Shown here: positions 16,431 to 25,383 of the stretch, in pieces | How positions within the stretch are numbered: the first letter of the stretch is position 1 | Layout of the letters: the number at the start of each line of letters is the position of its first letter | Notes under the pieces: model-generated | Told to the model about the DNA's origin: nothing | The model's database searches: none | The model's input: only the letters and a program-made list of their open reading frames with translations | Source of the DNA: an uncultured Acidobacteriota bacterium | GTDB lineage: Bacteria > Acidobacteriota > CAIWXX01 | Assembly (NCBI GenBank): GCA_903916735.1 | Contig: CAIWXX010000043.1 | Location: 1-64,000, forward strand | Reading direction: 5' to 3' | Length of the DNA: 64,000 nt | Translations under genes and position numbers: made by a program

Positions 16431-16700
16431 GTGAGTCTGACGACAGAACAGAAGAGCGGGATCATAGGGCAGTACAAAGTGCATGGATCAGACACGGGAT
16501 CGCCGGAAGTGCAGATAGCTCTGATCTCGAACCGCATTGCGTACCTGATGGACCATTTCAAGATCCACAAAAAGGATCACCACTCACGCCATGGGCTGTT
16601 GAAGCTTGTTGGTCAGAGGCGGCGGTTGCTGGATTACTTGAAGAAAAAGGAAATCAGCAGGTACCGAGGCATCATCAAGCGACTGGGCATTCGGAAGTAG
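16431..16700 (+). CDS. rpsO: 30S ribosomal protein S15
   Basis: The product is exactly 89 residues, the usual S15 length, and shows the signatures [27 protein letters not shown] and [11 protein letters not shown]15 binds the central domain of 16S rRNA and starts platform assembly. The start is GTG at 16431 with AAGGAG 9 bases before; an upstream in-frame start would add a Lys/Arg/Glu-rich extension absent from the family. The rpsO-pnp order is widely conserved. In E. coli S15 represses its own translation. I see no comparable pseudoknot here with certainty. Confidence 0.97.
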   Translation: MSLTTEQKSGIIGQYKVHGSDTGSPEVQIALISNRIAYLMDHFKIHKKDHHSRHGLLKLVGQRRRLLDYLKKKEISRYRGIIKRLGIRK

Positions 16701-16755
16701 CGCTCTTTCGCTGGATATTCGATTGGCTCCATGCGTGAGCCGCCAACAAGTGAGG

Positions 16756-16781
16756 CGCCGGCATACGTGTGCCTGCCGGTG
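16756..16781 (+). other. Hairpin between rpsO and pnp
   Basis: CGCCGGCA (16756-16763) pairs with TGCCGGTG (16774-16781), with one G-T wobble, across a 10-base loop, followed by TCTTATT. In E. coli this spacer carries a terminator and an RNase III site through which PNPase limits its own mRNA. The position suggests a similar role, which is inference. Confidence 0.5.
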
Positions 16782-16861
16782 TCTTATTCACTCATCCCCT
16801 CCGGTGGGATATTCCACCATTCTCTCACTCACCGAATCGCATCTCTGAATTTGGAGGAAAC

Positions 16862-19090
16862 ATGATTCATTACGAACAGATGGAACTTGGAGGGCGAATT
16901 CTCTCCATTGAAACCGGTCGACTGGCGAAGCAGGCGCATGGATCGGCACTCGTTAAATACGGGGACACCGTTGTGCTTGTGACGGCCTGCGCCAAGGACG
17001 AACCGAAGGAAAATGTCGATTTCCTGCCGCTGACAGTTGATTATCGCGAAAACACCTACGCCGCCGGCAAAATTCCCGGGGGCTTCTTCAAACGCGAAGG
17101 ACGTCCGAACGAAAAAGAAATAGTGACGAGCCGCCTCATTGACCGCCCGCTTCGGCCGCTCTTTCCGAAAGGGTGGCATAACGAAACGCAGGTCATCGGG
17201 CTGGTTCTTTCCGCCGATCTCGAAAACGATCCTGATACCATCAGCATCACGGCTGCGTCGACAGCTCTGTACCTTTCTAAGATCCCTTTCACAACGCCGA
17301 TCGCCGGCGTGCGGGTTGGATATATTGACGGTCAGTTTGTAGTCAATCCAACGAGTGAGTTGCTGAAGACGAGCCTGTTGAATCTGATGGTGGCAGCGAG
17401 CATGGATGCGATCGTGATGGTCGAGGCTGGAGCGAAGGAGCTCAACGAGGACATCCTGGTGGACGCCATCTCGTTCGCCCACGAAAACATTCGCCAGATT
17501 ATCCAGCTACAACTCCGGCTGTATGAAAAACTCGGCATTCGGAAGCTTGATGTTAGTGACGAGAAGATCGATCCGACGTTGCTCGATGAGGCGCGCTCGA
17601 AACTGACTCCGTCTCTGCTCGAGGCCCTTCACCGTCCCGGGAAACTCAACAGCGAAGCCGCCGTCGCGGCACTCTCGAAGAGCTACATTGCTGAAGCCGG
17701 CGAGGATGAAGCCAAGGCCGCTTTGCATAACTACATCTTCCATACAGTCAAGAAGGAAGTCGTCCGCAGGGAAATCCTTATTAACCGGCGTCGTTTTGAC
17801 GGCCGTGCATTCGATCAGATCCGCGATATCACGTGCGAGGTTGGGGTGCTTCCCAGGACTCATGGTTCGGCGGTTTTTACGCGCGGAGAGACCCAGGCTC
17901 TCGTCACTGCCACTCTCGGCACCGGTGAAGACGTCCAGCGAATGGACCTGCTGGCCGGCGAGTATGAAAAGAAGTTTATGCTGCACTACAACTTCCCACC
18001 CTTCAGCGTCGGGGAAGTGGGCCGGGTTATCGGCCCCGGGCGGCGCGAGATCGGGCATGGGGCCCTGGCCGAGAGAGCGATTCTCGCGATGATGCCTCTT
18101 GATGACTCTTTCCCCTATACGGTGAGACTTGTTTCCGACATTCTCGAAAGCAACGGCTCCTCATCGATGGCCTCAATCTGTGGCGGCGTTCTGGCTCTGA
18201 TGGATGCCGGCGTGCCGCTCAAGGCTCCGATCGCCGGAGTCGCCATGGGACTCATCAAGGAAGGCGATGCCTATTCCGTTCTGACGGATATCGCCGGCGT
18301 CGAAGACCATTACGGCGATATGGATTTCAAAGTCGCTGGTTCCCGTGATGGAATCACAGCCCTGCAGATGGATATCAAGATCACCGGCATCACGCCGGAA
18401 ATCATGCGGGAAGCACTTCGGCAGGCTCGTGAAGGACGATTCTTCATTCTCGACAAAATGATGGTGACACTCGGGCGGCCCCGCGAAATGATCTCCCCCT
18501 GGGCGCCTCGCATCATCAGTATTAAGATCCCCATCAGCAAAATCGGCGAACTGATCGGACCGGGAGGAAAAACCATCCGAAGCATCATCGATCAGACGGG
18601 CGTTAAGATCGACGTGAGCGACGATGGAAAGGTCTGCATTGCCTCCAACGACGAAACCGCTGCCCGGCGGGCCGTGCAGATGGTTGAGGAACTGACGGCC
18701 GAGGCTGAACTGGGCAAGGTATACCTGGGAACGGTCGTCCGGGTCGAGACCTATGGGGCTTTCGTGCAGATACTTCCAAAGTCCGACGGCCTTCTGCACA
18801 TTTCGGAAATTGCTGACTATCGTGTCCGTGAAGTCAGGGATGAGATCAAAGAAGGGGACAAAATTCTGGTCAAGGTGATCGGAATAGATGCGGATAAACG
18901 GATTAAATTGAGCCGTCGGGCGGTAACTAAAGAGGAGGGTGGACCTGGGCCTTCACCCAATCAACCACCCCGGCAAGGTGATGAACAAACTCAACCATCC
19001 GGTTATCAACGGGAAGGCGGCTCCGGCGGGCAGCCTCCTCGCGAACATGACAGGCGTCCCCGAGATGATCGGAGAGGTCCGCGACGATAG
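16862..19090 (+). CDS. pnp: Polynucleotide phosphorylase
   Basis: The 742-residue enzyme degrades RNA 3' to 5' with phosphate, releasing nucleoside diphosphates, as a trimer and often in a degradosome. Two RNase PH domains are present at about 10-140 and 315-530; the second carries DFKVAGSRDGITALQMD with the catalytic Asp residues. A KH domain follows at about 555-615 (IGPGGKTIRSIIDQTG), then an S1 domain at about 620-690 (VETYGAFVQILP...GLLHISE). The last 50 residues are a disordered Gly/Pro/Gln/Arg-rich tail. TTGGAGG stands 6 bases before the ATG at 16862; the frame is open to 16769 but that part is not PNPase-like. It is co-transcribed with rpsO and leads into three pseudopilin genes. Confidence 0.97.
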   Translation: MIHYEQMELGGRILSIETGRLAKQAHGSALVKYGDTVVLVTACAKDEPKENVDFLPLTVDYRENTYAAGKIPGGFFKREGRPNEKEIVTSRLIDRPLRPLFPKGWHNETQVIGLVLSADLENDPDTISITAASTALYLSKIPFTTPIAGVRVGYIDGQFVVNPTSELLKTSLLNLMVAASMDAIVMVEAGAKELNEDILVDAISFAHENIRQIIQLQLRLYEKLGIRKLDVSDEKIDPTLLDEARSKLTPSLLEALHRPGKLNSEAAVAALSKSYIAEAGEDEAKAALHNYIFHTVKKEVVRREILINRRRFDGRAFDQIRDITCEVGVLPRTHGSAVFTRGETQALVTATLGTGEDVQRMDLLAGEYEKKFMLHYNFPPFSVGEVGRVIGPGRREIGHGALAERAILAMMPLDDSFPYTVRLVSDILESNGSSSMASICGGVLALMDAGVPLKAPIAGVAMGLIKEGDAYSVLTDIAGVEDHYGDMDFKVAGSRDGITALQMDIKITGITPEIMREALRQAREGRFFILDKMMVTLGRPREMISPWAPRIISIKIPISKIGELIGPGGKTIRSIIDQTGVKIDVSDDGKVCIASNDETAARRAVQMVEELTAEAELGKVYLGTVVRVETYGAFVQILPKSDGLLHISEIADYRVREVRDEIKEGDKILVKVIGIDADKRIKLSRRAVTKEEGGPGPSPNQPPRQGDEQTQPSGYQREGGSGGQPPREHDRRPRDDRRGPRR

Positions 19091-19097
19091 ACAGGAA

Positions 19098-19643
19098 ATG
19101 CAGGCGTGTGATTCACAAGTCGAACCCACTCAGGCCACGCCTGAACCTCTGAAGACGACGCCCGGGACGCGGCGATTAGAACGCGGGATTCGCAGCGTCG
19201 CGGGCGTTTCTCTCATCGAACTAGTCGTCACGGTTGCCATCCTGGGAGTCCTCGCGGCGATGATTGTCCCATTGGCCCAGGTTTCGATCCAGCGCGAAAG
19301 AGAGATCGAATTACGCAGGGCTTTACGGGAGATCAGATCGGCCATCGACGAATATAAAAAGACGGCTGATGCCGGGCGGATCGCCATCAAATTCGAATCA
19401 CGAGGATATCCTCCAACCCTGAAGGCGCTCGTTGAAGGAGTTGAGGAAGTCGGGAAAATCAACCGGAAACTCAAATTTCTCCGACGAATCCCAGTCGATC
19501 CGATGACAAATTCCACAGATTGGGGCCTTCGGTCCTATCAAGACGATTTTGACTCGACCACATGGGGCGAACAGAATGTGTACGATGTTTATTCGAAATC
19601 AACAAAAAAGGGGCTGGACGGCTCGCCCTATAATACCTGGTAA
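19098..19643 (+). CDS. GspG-like type II secretion pseudopilin 1
   Basis: The 181-residue product has an unusually long leader of 36 residues, then the prepilin site SVAG|VSLIELVVTVAILGVLAAM with Glu at +5. The amphipathic continuation QREREIELRRALREIRSAID and a C-terminal domain with YPPTLKALVEGV and RRIPVDPMT follow; these are the usual features of GspG/PulG-like major pseudopilins. The protein should be cleaved by prepilin peptidase and anchored in the inner membrane. ATG at 19098 lies 7 bases after the pnp stop but has only AGG as a ribosome binding site, so translation may be coupled to pnp. First of three tandem, mutually related genes (to 20843). Confidence 0.8.
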   Translation: MQACDSQVEPTQATPEPLKTTPGTRRLERGIRSVAGVSLIELVVTVAILGVLAAMIVPLAQVSIQREREIELRRALREIRSAIDEYKKTADAGRIAIKFESRGYPPTLKALVEGVEEVGKINRKLKFLRRIPVDPMTNSTDWGLRSYQDDFDSTTWGEQNVYDVYSKSTKKGLDGSPYNTW

Positions 19644-19647
19644 AAAT

Positions 19648-20127
19648 ATGAAGTCGCAATTCCTGGTTCCGAGCTCTGTACCCCGCACTCGGAACTCCGG
19701 ATTCCGGAAGGAGGCCGGCTTTACACTCATCGAGTTGATGGTGGTCATTGCCCTCATCGGTATCCTCGCAGGAATGGCCGTCGCGCAGTATCGAACGGCA
19801 ACGATAAGAGCCAAGGAGGCGGTCCTCAAGGAGGACCTCTATCAGTTAAGGCGTCTCATTGACCAGTACTATGCCGATAAGAAGAAATATCCACCAAGTC
19901 TCGATAGCTTCATCGAAGCCGGCTACATGAAAAAAATTCCAACCGATCCGATCACTCAATCATCAACATCGTGGGTCGTCGTCCGAGAAGAAGTGCCGAC
20001 TGATCAGCAAACCACATCGCCGGTTGAAGGGGCCGCGGATCAACAGCCACCCGAGCCAGGGGTCATTGATGTGAAAAGCGGATCCGAGGTGGTTTCGCTG
20101 GATGGAACGTCTTATAATGAGTGGTAA
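19648..20127 (+). CDS. GspG-like type II secretion pseudopilin 2
   Basis: The 159-residue protein has a 24-residue leader, then KEAG|FTLIELMVVIALIGILAGMAV, the cleanest class III signal in the cluster. YRTATIRAKEAVLKEDLYQLR, KKKYPPSLDSFIEAGY and KKIPTDPIT follow, with the C-terminal SLDGTSYNEW that also ends gene 1 (GSPYNTW). This is the GspG fold: a long helix plus a short beta domain whose Pro/Asp-rich loop often binds calcium. It starts 4 bases after the stop of gene 1. A short inverted repeat (GTTCCGAG at 19666-19673, CTCGGAAC at 19688-19695) lies inside the leader-coding part. Confidence 0.85.
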   Translation: MKSQFLVPSSVPRTRNSGFRKEAGFTLIELMVVIALIGILAGMAVAQYRTATIRAKEAVLKEDLYQLRRLIDQYYADKKKYPPSLDSFIEAGYMKKIPTDPITQSSTSWVVVREEVPTDQQTTSPVEGAADQQPPEPGVIDVKSGSEVVSLDGTSYNEW

Positions 20128-20177
20128 GTGTGCGCCGAAAACCCCGACCTTCCGGGGCCCGTGAAAGCAAGGGTGTC

Positions 20178-20843
20178 ATGAGCCACCTGAGATCGCCGGC
20201 GCAGGGCTCGGTTCAAGACAGGACGGGTGAATCAGGCTTTACCCTCATAACGCTCCTTATCGTGTGTTCGTTGATGATCATCTTCCTGGGAGTTGCTGTC
20301 GAGCAGTGGAGTTCGATCATGCGACGGGAGAGGGAAGAGGAGCTCATCTTTCGCGGCGAGCAAATTGTCGATGCCATCCGCTTCTACCAGAAACGCTTTC
20401 GCGGCGGATACCCGCCCAGCCTGAAGGTGCTGGTCGATCAGAAATTTTTGCGCAAATTGTACAAGGATCCGATGACCGAGAAAGGTCAGTGGAATCTGGT
20501 GCTCCTCGGACAAGGGGGCGGAGCCAGAAATTTTGTTTTCCTGCCTGACACGGAAGAGAAGCAAATGGGGCAGGCCATGATGATTGTCGGCGTTGTCAGC
20601 CAGAGCAAAGAAAAATCGGCGCGCATCTATAACGAAGCCATAACTTACGACAAGTGGGTCTTTACGGTTTTCGATCAGCGCAAAGGCGGCGCCAAAGGGC
20701 CGGGGGATCTCAAGCGTGAGCAGCGCCGGCGCGGAGTTCCGTCGGATGAAGCGACTCCAGATCAATCACTCGATCAGGAGGAATCGTCCCCGGATGGCGA
20801 GTCATCAGAACAACCGGATGGTGAGTCGGGCGAACCACAATGA
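20178..20843 (+). CDS. GspG-like pseudopilin 3 lacking Glu at +5
   Basis: The 221-residue product has the site GESG|FTLITLLIVCSLMIIFLG, in which position +5 is Thr, not Glu. The rest resembles genes 1 and 2: RREREEELIFRGEQIVDAIR, YPPSLKVLVDQKFLRK and KDPMTEKGQW. The C-terminal 45 residues are Asp/Glu/Ser/Gln-rich and probably disordered. Loss of Glu5 is known for GspK, the tip pseudopilin, so this protein may cap a fibre made by genes 1 and 2. I took ATG 20178, which has AAGGGTG upstream; GTG at 20121, overlapping the previous stop, is an alternative. A GspK assignment is not supported by size or fold. Confidence 0.75.
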   Translation: MSHLRSPAQGSVQDRTGESGFTLITLLIVCSLMIIFLGVAVEQWSSIMRREREEELIFRGEQIVDAIRFYQKRFRGGYPPSLKVLVDQKFLRKLYKDPMTEKGQWNLVLLGQGGGARNFVFLPDTEEKQMGQAMMIVGVVSQSKEKSARIYNEAITYDKWVFTVFDQRKGGAKGPGDLKREQRRRGVPSDEATPDQSLDQEESSPDGESSEQPDGESGEPQ

Positions 20844-21024
20844 GAGCCGGATCTTCGTCGGCATGGAGTGTGATGTCGTTTGTCTGTTTCAGCATTCTAA
20901 TGCGTTATTTGTGATCATCCTTTGAGCCACCGATGAACCTGATATCGCCGAGATGGGGCTTACGTGCCGGCATTCACTTGTGTTCATCCCCTCATTCAAT
21001 CCCTATTCCATCCATGATGAGAGC

Positions 21025-22200
21025 ATGATTTCTTCTACCACAACCACATCGAATCGCCTTTCATTGGAGCATAACGAGGGGCTCGACATTTTCATTGCGG
21101 CGGGCGAGGCATCGGGCGATCTTCATGGCGCGCATCTCGTGAAAGCGATCCATGAACAATCGCCTCACTGCCGGGTCTTTGGCCTGGGAGGGAGTGCCCT
21201 GGCAGTGCAGGGCGCCGAGTTGATCGTCCGGAATGACGATATTGCCGTCACGGGAATCATTGAAGTGGCTTCGCATTTCCGGGCGATACGCGCCGGCTTT
21301 CACCGCTTGCTGCAAGAAGCCGGTCGGCGCCGCCCGGCACTCGCCATTCTCATCGACTATCCTGATTTCAACCTGCGCCTGGCGGCGAAGCTCAAACGAC
21401 TGGGCATCCCGATCATGTACTACATCAGCCCGCAGCTATGGGCATGGAGGCGCGGGCGCATTCGAACGATCAAGCGACACGTCGACCATATGGTTGTCAT
21501 TCTTCCTTTTGAAGCAAAATTGTACGCCGACGCTGGAATCCCTGTGACTTTCGTCGGTCACCCGCTGAAAGAGACCGTTCATCCATCGATGACACGGGAG
21601 GAATTTTTCGCCGCAATTGATCGGCATCCAGATCGCCCTCTGGTGACTCTGCTTCCTGGAAGCCGGCGGAAAGAGGTCGTTCATCACCTCCCGGTGCTGG
21701 CGTCAGCCGTTACCTTGCTGAAGCGACCCATCGAGCTACTCATCGCCAAGGCGCCGACTGTCGATCGCGCTCTCATCGAGTCACTGGCCCCCGGCATTCG
21801 GATTCTGGAAGATGGTATTTATGATGCACTGGCGTATTCGGATGTCGTCGCCACATCATGCGGAACGGCGACTCTGGAGACGGCTTTGAGTGGAACCCCG
21901 ATGATCACCTTTTATCGGCTCTCGCGACTGACCTACTTTCTTGGAAGGCCGCTTGTACGGATGAAAACATTCGCAATGTGCAATATCCTGGCGGGCCGGC
22001 GTATCGTACCAGAGCTTATTCAGGAAAATTTCACACCGGAACGAGTCGCTTCTGAGTTGGAGAAGCTCCTTGCAGGGGATCGCGTGCGACAGGAAATGCG
22101 AGCGGGCCTTGCGGAAATCCGTGAGCAACTCGGCCCGCCGGGCGCTGCGTCTCGAGCTGCCGCCATTGCCCTCGGGTTGGCCGGGCACGACGGGAAGTAA
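21025..22200 (+). CDS. lpxB: Lipid-A-disaccharide synthase
   Basis: LpxB joins UDP-2,3-diacylglucosamine and lipid X to give the disaccharide core of lipid A, at the inner face of the cytoplasmic membrane. The 391-residue protein shows the family motifs GEASGDLHG (27-35), DYPDFNLRLA, YYISPQLWAWR, LPGSRRKEV and SCGTATLETAL. This proves that the organism makes lipid A and so has an LPS-type outer membrane. The start is uncertain: ATG 21025 puts about 20 extra residues before the family's usual start, while the longer frame to 20953 is unlikely. It stands alone rather than beside lpxA/lpxD/fabZ, which are not in the window. Confidence 0.93.
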   Translation: MISSTTTTSNRLSLEHNEGLDIFIAAGEASGDLHGAHLVKAIHEQSPHCRVFGLGGSALAVQGAELIVRNDDIAVTGIIEVASHFRAIRAGFHRLLQEAGRRRPALAILIDYPDFNLRLAAKLKRLGIPIMYYISPQLWAWRRGRIRTIKRHVDHMVVILPFEAKLYADAGIPVTFVGHPLKETVHPSMTREEFFAAIDRHPDRPLVTLLPGSRRKEVVHHLPVLASAVTLLKRPIELLIAKAPTVDRALIESLAPGIRILEDGIYDALAYSDVVATSCGTATLETALSGTPMITFYRLSRLTYFLGRPLVRMKTFAMCNILAGRRIVPELIQENFTPERVASELEKLLAGDRVRQEMRAGLAEIREQLGPPGAASRAAAIALGLAGHDGK

Positions 22201-22336
22201 AAACCAAAGAATTTCTCGTCATGTCCACGTCGGATGTGATGTGTTTTTTTGACTTGTTCATGATGACGATGACGACGAGGACTGTGATGTTGATTGCAGG
22301 AATTTTGGTGCCGAAACCAAAAATTGATTCGCCCAC

Positions 22337-22365
22337 TTGAATTTTATGACGCGGTGCGTTATATC
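22337..22365 (+). promoter_or_regulatory. Sigma70-type promoter for the PhaR-like gene
   Basis: TTGAAT at 22337-22342, a 17-base spacer and TATATC at 22360-22365 lie 22 bases before the ATG. Confidence 0.5.
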
Positions 22366-22387
22366 TCTTAAGTGAGAGGAGGGTTGC

Positions 22388-23002
22388 ATGAGCTACCTCA
22401 TCAAGAGATATTCGAACAGGAAGCTCTATGACACGGAGCGTCGATCGTACACGACGTTGACCGGGATTGCGGATCTCATCCGTTCGGGTGGTGAAGAGAT
22501 CGAGGTTCGTGATGAAACGACCGGACAGGACATCACAGCGATCATCATGGCGCAGATCATCCAGGAAGAAGCCAGGTGGAGGAAGCCGGCGGCGATGGCC
22601 GAAGCGCTTCAAAGGCTGATTCGTGGCGGAGCTGAATCAATGAGAGAAATGGCCGCTCATTATGCGCCTCGCGTGGCCTCATCAATCAGGCAAATCGTCA
22701 CAGAAGGCAGGGAGGCGGCTCAACAGGGCCATCGCCGCCTCAAGGAAGAGGCCGGGGATGTTCTGCAGGAAATCGACAGGCTCCGTACCCGTTTCCTCGA
22801 AAGACGCGGCTTGACCCGGACTCAGACACAGGACCTCATCCGTAAGATCGATGCGTTGAATGCGAAATTGGACGAATTCAGGAAGTCGGGACGCCGCAAA
22901 GTTCTCGGAAAAAAACCGGCACGGACATCCGAAAAAACTGTCGGAACCAAGCGACGAATAACCGGGAAAAAGGAGATGATCGATGGCGCGAAAAGCGACT
23001 AA
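22388..23002 (+). CDS. Polyhydroxyalkanoate synthesis regulator (PhaR-like DNA-binding)
   Basis: The first 60 residues (YLIKRYSNRKLYDTERRSY, then IADLIRSGGEEIEVRD and GQDITAIIMAQII) match the PHB_acc_N/PhaR DNA-binding domain. The rest of the 204-residue protein is helical and Arg/Glu/Lys-rich, with a basic C-terminus, probably a coiled coil. PhaR-type proteins bind PHA granules and repress phasin genes when no polymer is present. Its 3' end overlaps the phasin-like gene by 20 bases, so the two are translationally linked. AGTGAGAGGAGGG supplies a strong ribosome binding site. No PHA synthase, thiolase or reductase gene is seen in this window, so a PHA role is from family knowledge only. Confidence 0.8.
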   Translation: MSYLIKRYSNRKLYDTERRSYTTLTGIADLIRSGGEEIEVRDETTGQDITAIIMAQIIQEEARWRKPAAMAEALQRLIRGGAESMREMAAHYAPRVASSIRQIVTEGREAAQQGHRRLKEEAGDVLQEIDRLRTRFLERRGLTRTQTQDLIRKIDALNAKLDEFRKSGRRKVLGKKPARTSEKTVGTKRRITGKKEMIDGAKSD

Positions 23003-23339
23003 CAAGAGAGAACCCAAAGGCAAGACGACTCGGAAATCCTTAGCCAAAGATATCTGGCTCGCGGCGCTCGGCGCCTGTTCTCTTGCTGAAGAGGAAGCGA
23101 CGGCGTTTGTGAAAAAGCTGGTGGAGCGAGGATCGTTGTCCGGGGAAGAAGGTAAGAACCTTCTCGACGAATTGAAAGCGAAGTTGAAAAGCGGCGGTGG
23201 CGACATCGGCCGGCTGCTGGAGATCGGGGTTTCAAAAACTCTTGAACGGTTCAATATTCCATCGAAAGATGAGATTCGAGAACTGACGCGCAAGGTGGAC
23301 GAGCTCGTGAAGAAGATGGATACCTTTCGTTCGAAGTAA
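22983..23339 (+). CDS. Phasin family (granule-associated) protein
   Basis: The 118-residue protein has a basic start (MARKATNKREPKGKTTRKSL), then LAKDIWLAALGACSLAEEEATAF and FVKKLVERG, the phasin pattern found in PhaF/PhaI-like proteins (PF05597-type). An amphipathic helix continues to a heptad-rich tail (DEIRELTRKVDELVKKMD) that could form a coiled coil. Phasins coat polyhydroxyalkanoate granules and control their size; the same fold also appears in proteins unrelated to storage. It overlaps the PhaR-like gene. GAAAAAGGAG before the ATG and the overlap support the start. Confidence 0.75.
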   Translation: MARKATNKREPKGKTTRKSLAKDIWLAALGACSLAEEEATAFVKKLVERGSLSGEEGKNLLDELKAKLKSGGGDIGRLLEIGVSKTLERFNIPSKDEIRELTRKVDELVKKMDTFRSK

Positions 23340-23777
23340 CCAGTTCCTGATTGTTTCCAGGAAAAATGCATGCCCATGTTTGTTTCCGGGTCTCGGTCAT
23401 CCCAATAAGATTTTTAATTTCATGATCACGCCGATCCGGGCGATGTGAGGAATCGGCAATCTGTATTCAGGGATTTGGCCGCTGTTTCGATGAGAGGCTC
23501 TCAAAGGTTGTGCAATTCTCTCGATCCTGCGACACTGTAGGAAGGTGCTGATCCGGCTTGATTTTCCTGGCCGATTCGACGGGCATTACTTGAAGAAAGC
23601 GTGGATGTCATGTCCGATGTGAATTCTGACAATCGCTGTCTTATTCGTTGGCGATGGCAGCAATGATATTGGTGATGAGATCCGAGCTACGGATTTCGGA
23701 GGGAATTTTCCCCTTGCATTTTCAAAATTCGATGGTAGGATTGCCATTTGTGCCGGTCGCCCGGCTCGTAGGTGCGG
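23340..23777. other. Gap before the tRNA-tuf cluster
   Basis: I see no gene in these 440 bases. A weak candidate promoter, TTGCAT (23714-23719) and TAGGAT (23736-23741) with 16 bases between, lies 37 bases before tRNA-Thr(TGT). The earlier 370 bases show nothing I can name. Confidence 0.45.
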
Positions 23778-23853
23778 GCTGGCGTAGCTCAGCTGGTAGA
23801 GCAGCTGATTTGTAATCAGCGGGTCAGGGGTTCAAATCCCTTCGCCAGCTCCA
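23778..23853 (+). tRNA. tRNA-Thr (anticodon TGT)
   Basis: The cloverleaf is complete. The acceptor is GCTGGCG/CGCCAGC, the anticodon loop TTTGTAA gives TGT, the T loop is TTCAAAT, and the 3' CCA is encoded. First of three tRNAs before tuf. Confidence 0.96.
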
Positions 23854-23923
23854 AGAGCACACCGGGGTTTTTCGGGGCTCCGGGATGGGAAAGGGATCGT
23901 GTCTGGAGTTGTTTTTTCGAGGA

Positions 23924-24011
23924 GGACGGGTGGTCGAGCGGTCAATGGCACTGGGCTGTAAACCCAGCGATCTTCGGGTCTACGGAGGTTCAAATCCTTC
24001 CCCGTCCACCA
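23924..24011 (+). tRNA. tRNA-Tyr (anticodon GTA)
   Basis: This is a class II tRNA of 88 bases with a long variable arm. The acceptor is GGACGGG/CCCGTCC, the anticodon loop CTGTAAA gives GTA, and the 3' CCA is encoded. Confidence 0.96.
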
Positions 24012-24037
24012 TGACATTTTGCGTTACGGAAAATGCT

Positions 24038-24113
24038 GCCCACGTGGCTCAGTCGGTAGAGCACATCCTTGGTAAGGATGAGGTCATCAGTTCGATTCTG
24101 ATCGTGGGCTCCA
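24038..24113 (+). tRNA. tRNA-Thr (anticodon GGT)
   Basis: The acceptor is GCCCACG/CGTGGGC, the anticodon loop TTGGTAA gives GGT, the T loop is TTCGATT, and the 3' CCA is encoded. It lies 38 bases before the tuf start. Confidence 0.96.
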
Positions 24114-24151
24114 TGAATATTTGCCATAATCAGTAGGAGGATTGATCAGCG

Positions 24152-25351
24152 ATGGCCAAACCTAAATTCGCTCGGAACAAACCGCACGTAAATGTGGGTA
24201 CGATTGGTCACATCGATCACGGCAAGACGACACTCACCGCAGCCATCACCAAGACTCTCGCGTTGAAGGGGCTTTCCGAGCCCAAGTCGTATGATGATGT
24301 TGCCAAAGCCGATGCCAAGAACTTCCGGCGCGATGCCACGAAGATCCTGACAGTCGCACTGGCGCACGTCGAATACACGACTACCAAGCGGCACTATGCT
24401 CATATCGATTGCCCGGGCCACGCTGACTACGTGAAGAACATGGTCACGGGGGCGGCTCAAATGGACGGTGCGATCCTGGTGGTTTCTGCAGCCGATGGAC
24501 CAATGCCGCAGACTCGCGAGCACATTCTGCTGGCGCGTCAGGTGAACGTCCCTCAGATTGTCGTCTTCTTGAACAAGGTGGACGTGGTCGATGATCCCGA
24601 GTTGCTCGATCTTGTCGAGCTCGAAGTTCGTGACCTGCTCAACAAGTACCAGTTCCCCGGCGACACAGTGCCGATTATTCGTGGATCGGCTCTCAAGGCT
24701 CTGCAGAATCCCGAAGCCGAAGGGAAATGTATCTGGGATCTGATGGATGCGATCGACACTTTCATCCCGGATCCTGTTCGTGACATTGACAAGCCTTTCT
24801 TGATGAGCGTCGAGGACATTTTCTCGATCACGGGCCGCGGCACTGTCGTCACGGGTCGTATTGAGAGAGGCCGTGTGAAGGTGGGCGAGGAAATCGAGAT
24901 CGTCGGACTGGGCGAAACACGGAAGCGGACAGTGACAGGTGTGGAGATGTTCCGCAAAGTGCTCGATGAAGGCCAGGCCGGAGATAACGTCGGAATTCTC
25001 CTGCGCGGCACGGAAAAAACCGAGGTCGATAAGGGAATGGTTCTTGCCAAACCCAGCTCCATCACGCCTCACAAGAAGTTCAAAGGCAACGTCTACGTCT
25101 TGACGAAGGAAGAAGGCGGTCGTCATACCCCGTTCTTCAAAGGCTACCGACCTCAGTTCTTCTTCCGCACAACCGACGTAACGGGCAATGCCGAACTGGC
25201 TGAAGGCGTTGAAATGGTGATGCCGGGCGATACCTGTTTGCTCGATATCGACCTCATCAGCCCGATCGCCATGGAGAAGGGTTTGCGCTTCGCGATCCGC
25301 GAAGGCGGCAAGACCGTCGGCGCCGGCACGATCACGGATATCGTCGAATAG
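24152..25351 (+). CDS. tuf: Elongation factor Tu
   Basis: EF-Tu carries aminoacyl-tRNA to the ribosome as a GTP complex. The 399-residue protein has the G1 motif [14 protein letters not shown], the G2-like switch region, G3 [11 protein letters not shown] and G4 NKVD. Domains 2 and 3 (about 212-399) include the conserved [11 protein letters not shown]. The length is typical. AGGAGG lies 10 bases before the ATG. It directly follows three tRNA genes, as in the tufB operon of E. coli, and is followed by rpmG, tRNA-Trp, secE and nusG. Confidence 0.98.
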   Translation: MAKPKFARNKPHVNVGTIGHIDHGKTTLTAAITKTLALKGLSEPKSYDDVAKADAKNFRRDATKILTVALAHVEYTTTKRHYAHIDCPGHADYVKNMVTGAAQMDGAILVVSAADGPMPQTREHILLARQVNVPQIVVFLNKVDVVDDPELLDLVELEVRDLLNKYQFPGDTVPIIRGSALKALQNPEAEGKCIWDLMDAIDTFIPDPVRDIDKPFLMSVEDIFSITGRGTVVTGRIERGRVKVGEEIEIVGLGETRKRTVTGVEMFRKVLDEGQAGDNVGILLRGTEKTEVDKGMVLAKPSSITPHKKFKGNVYVLTKEEGGRHTPFFKGYRPQFFFRTTDVTGNAELAEGVEMVMPGDTCLLDIDLISPIAMEKGLRFAIREGGKTVGAGTITDIVE

Positions 25352-25383
25352 GGTATAGCCTTCAGGGAAGGTAAGAAGAAGAT

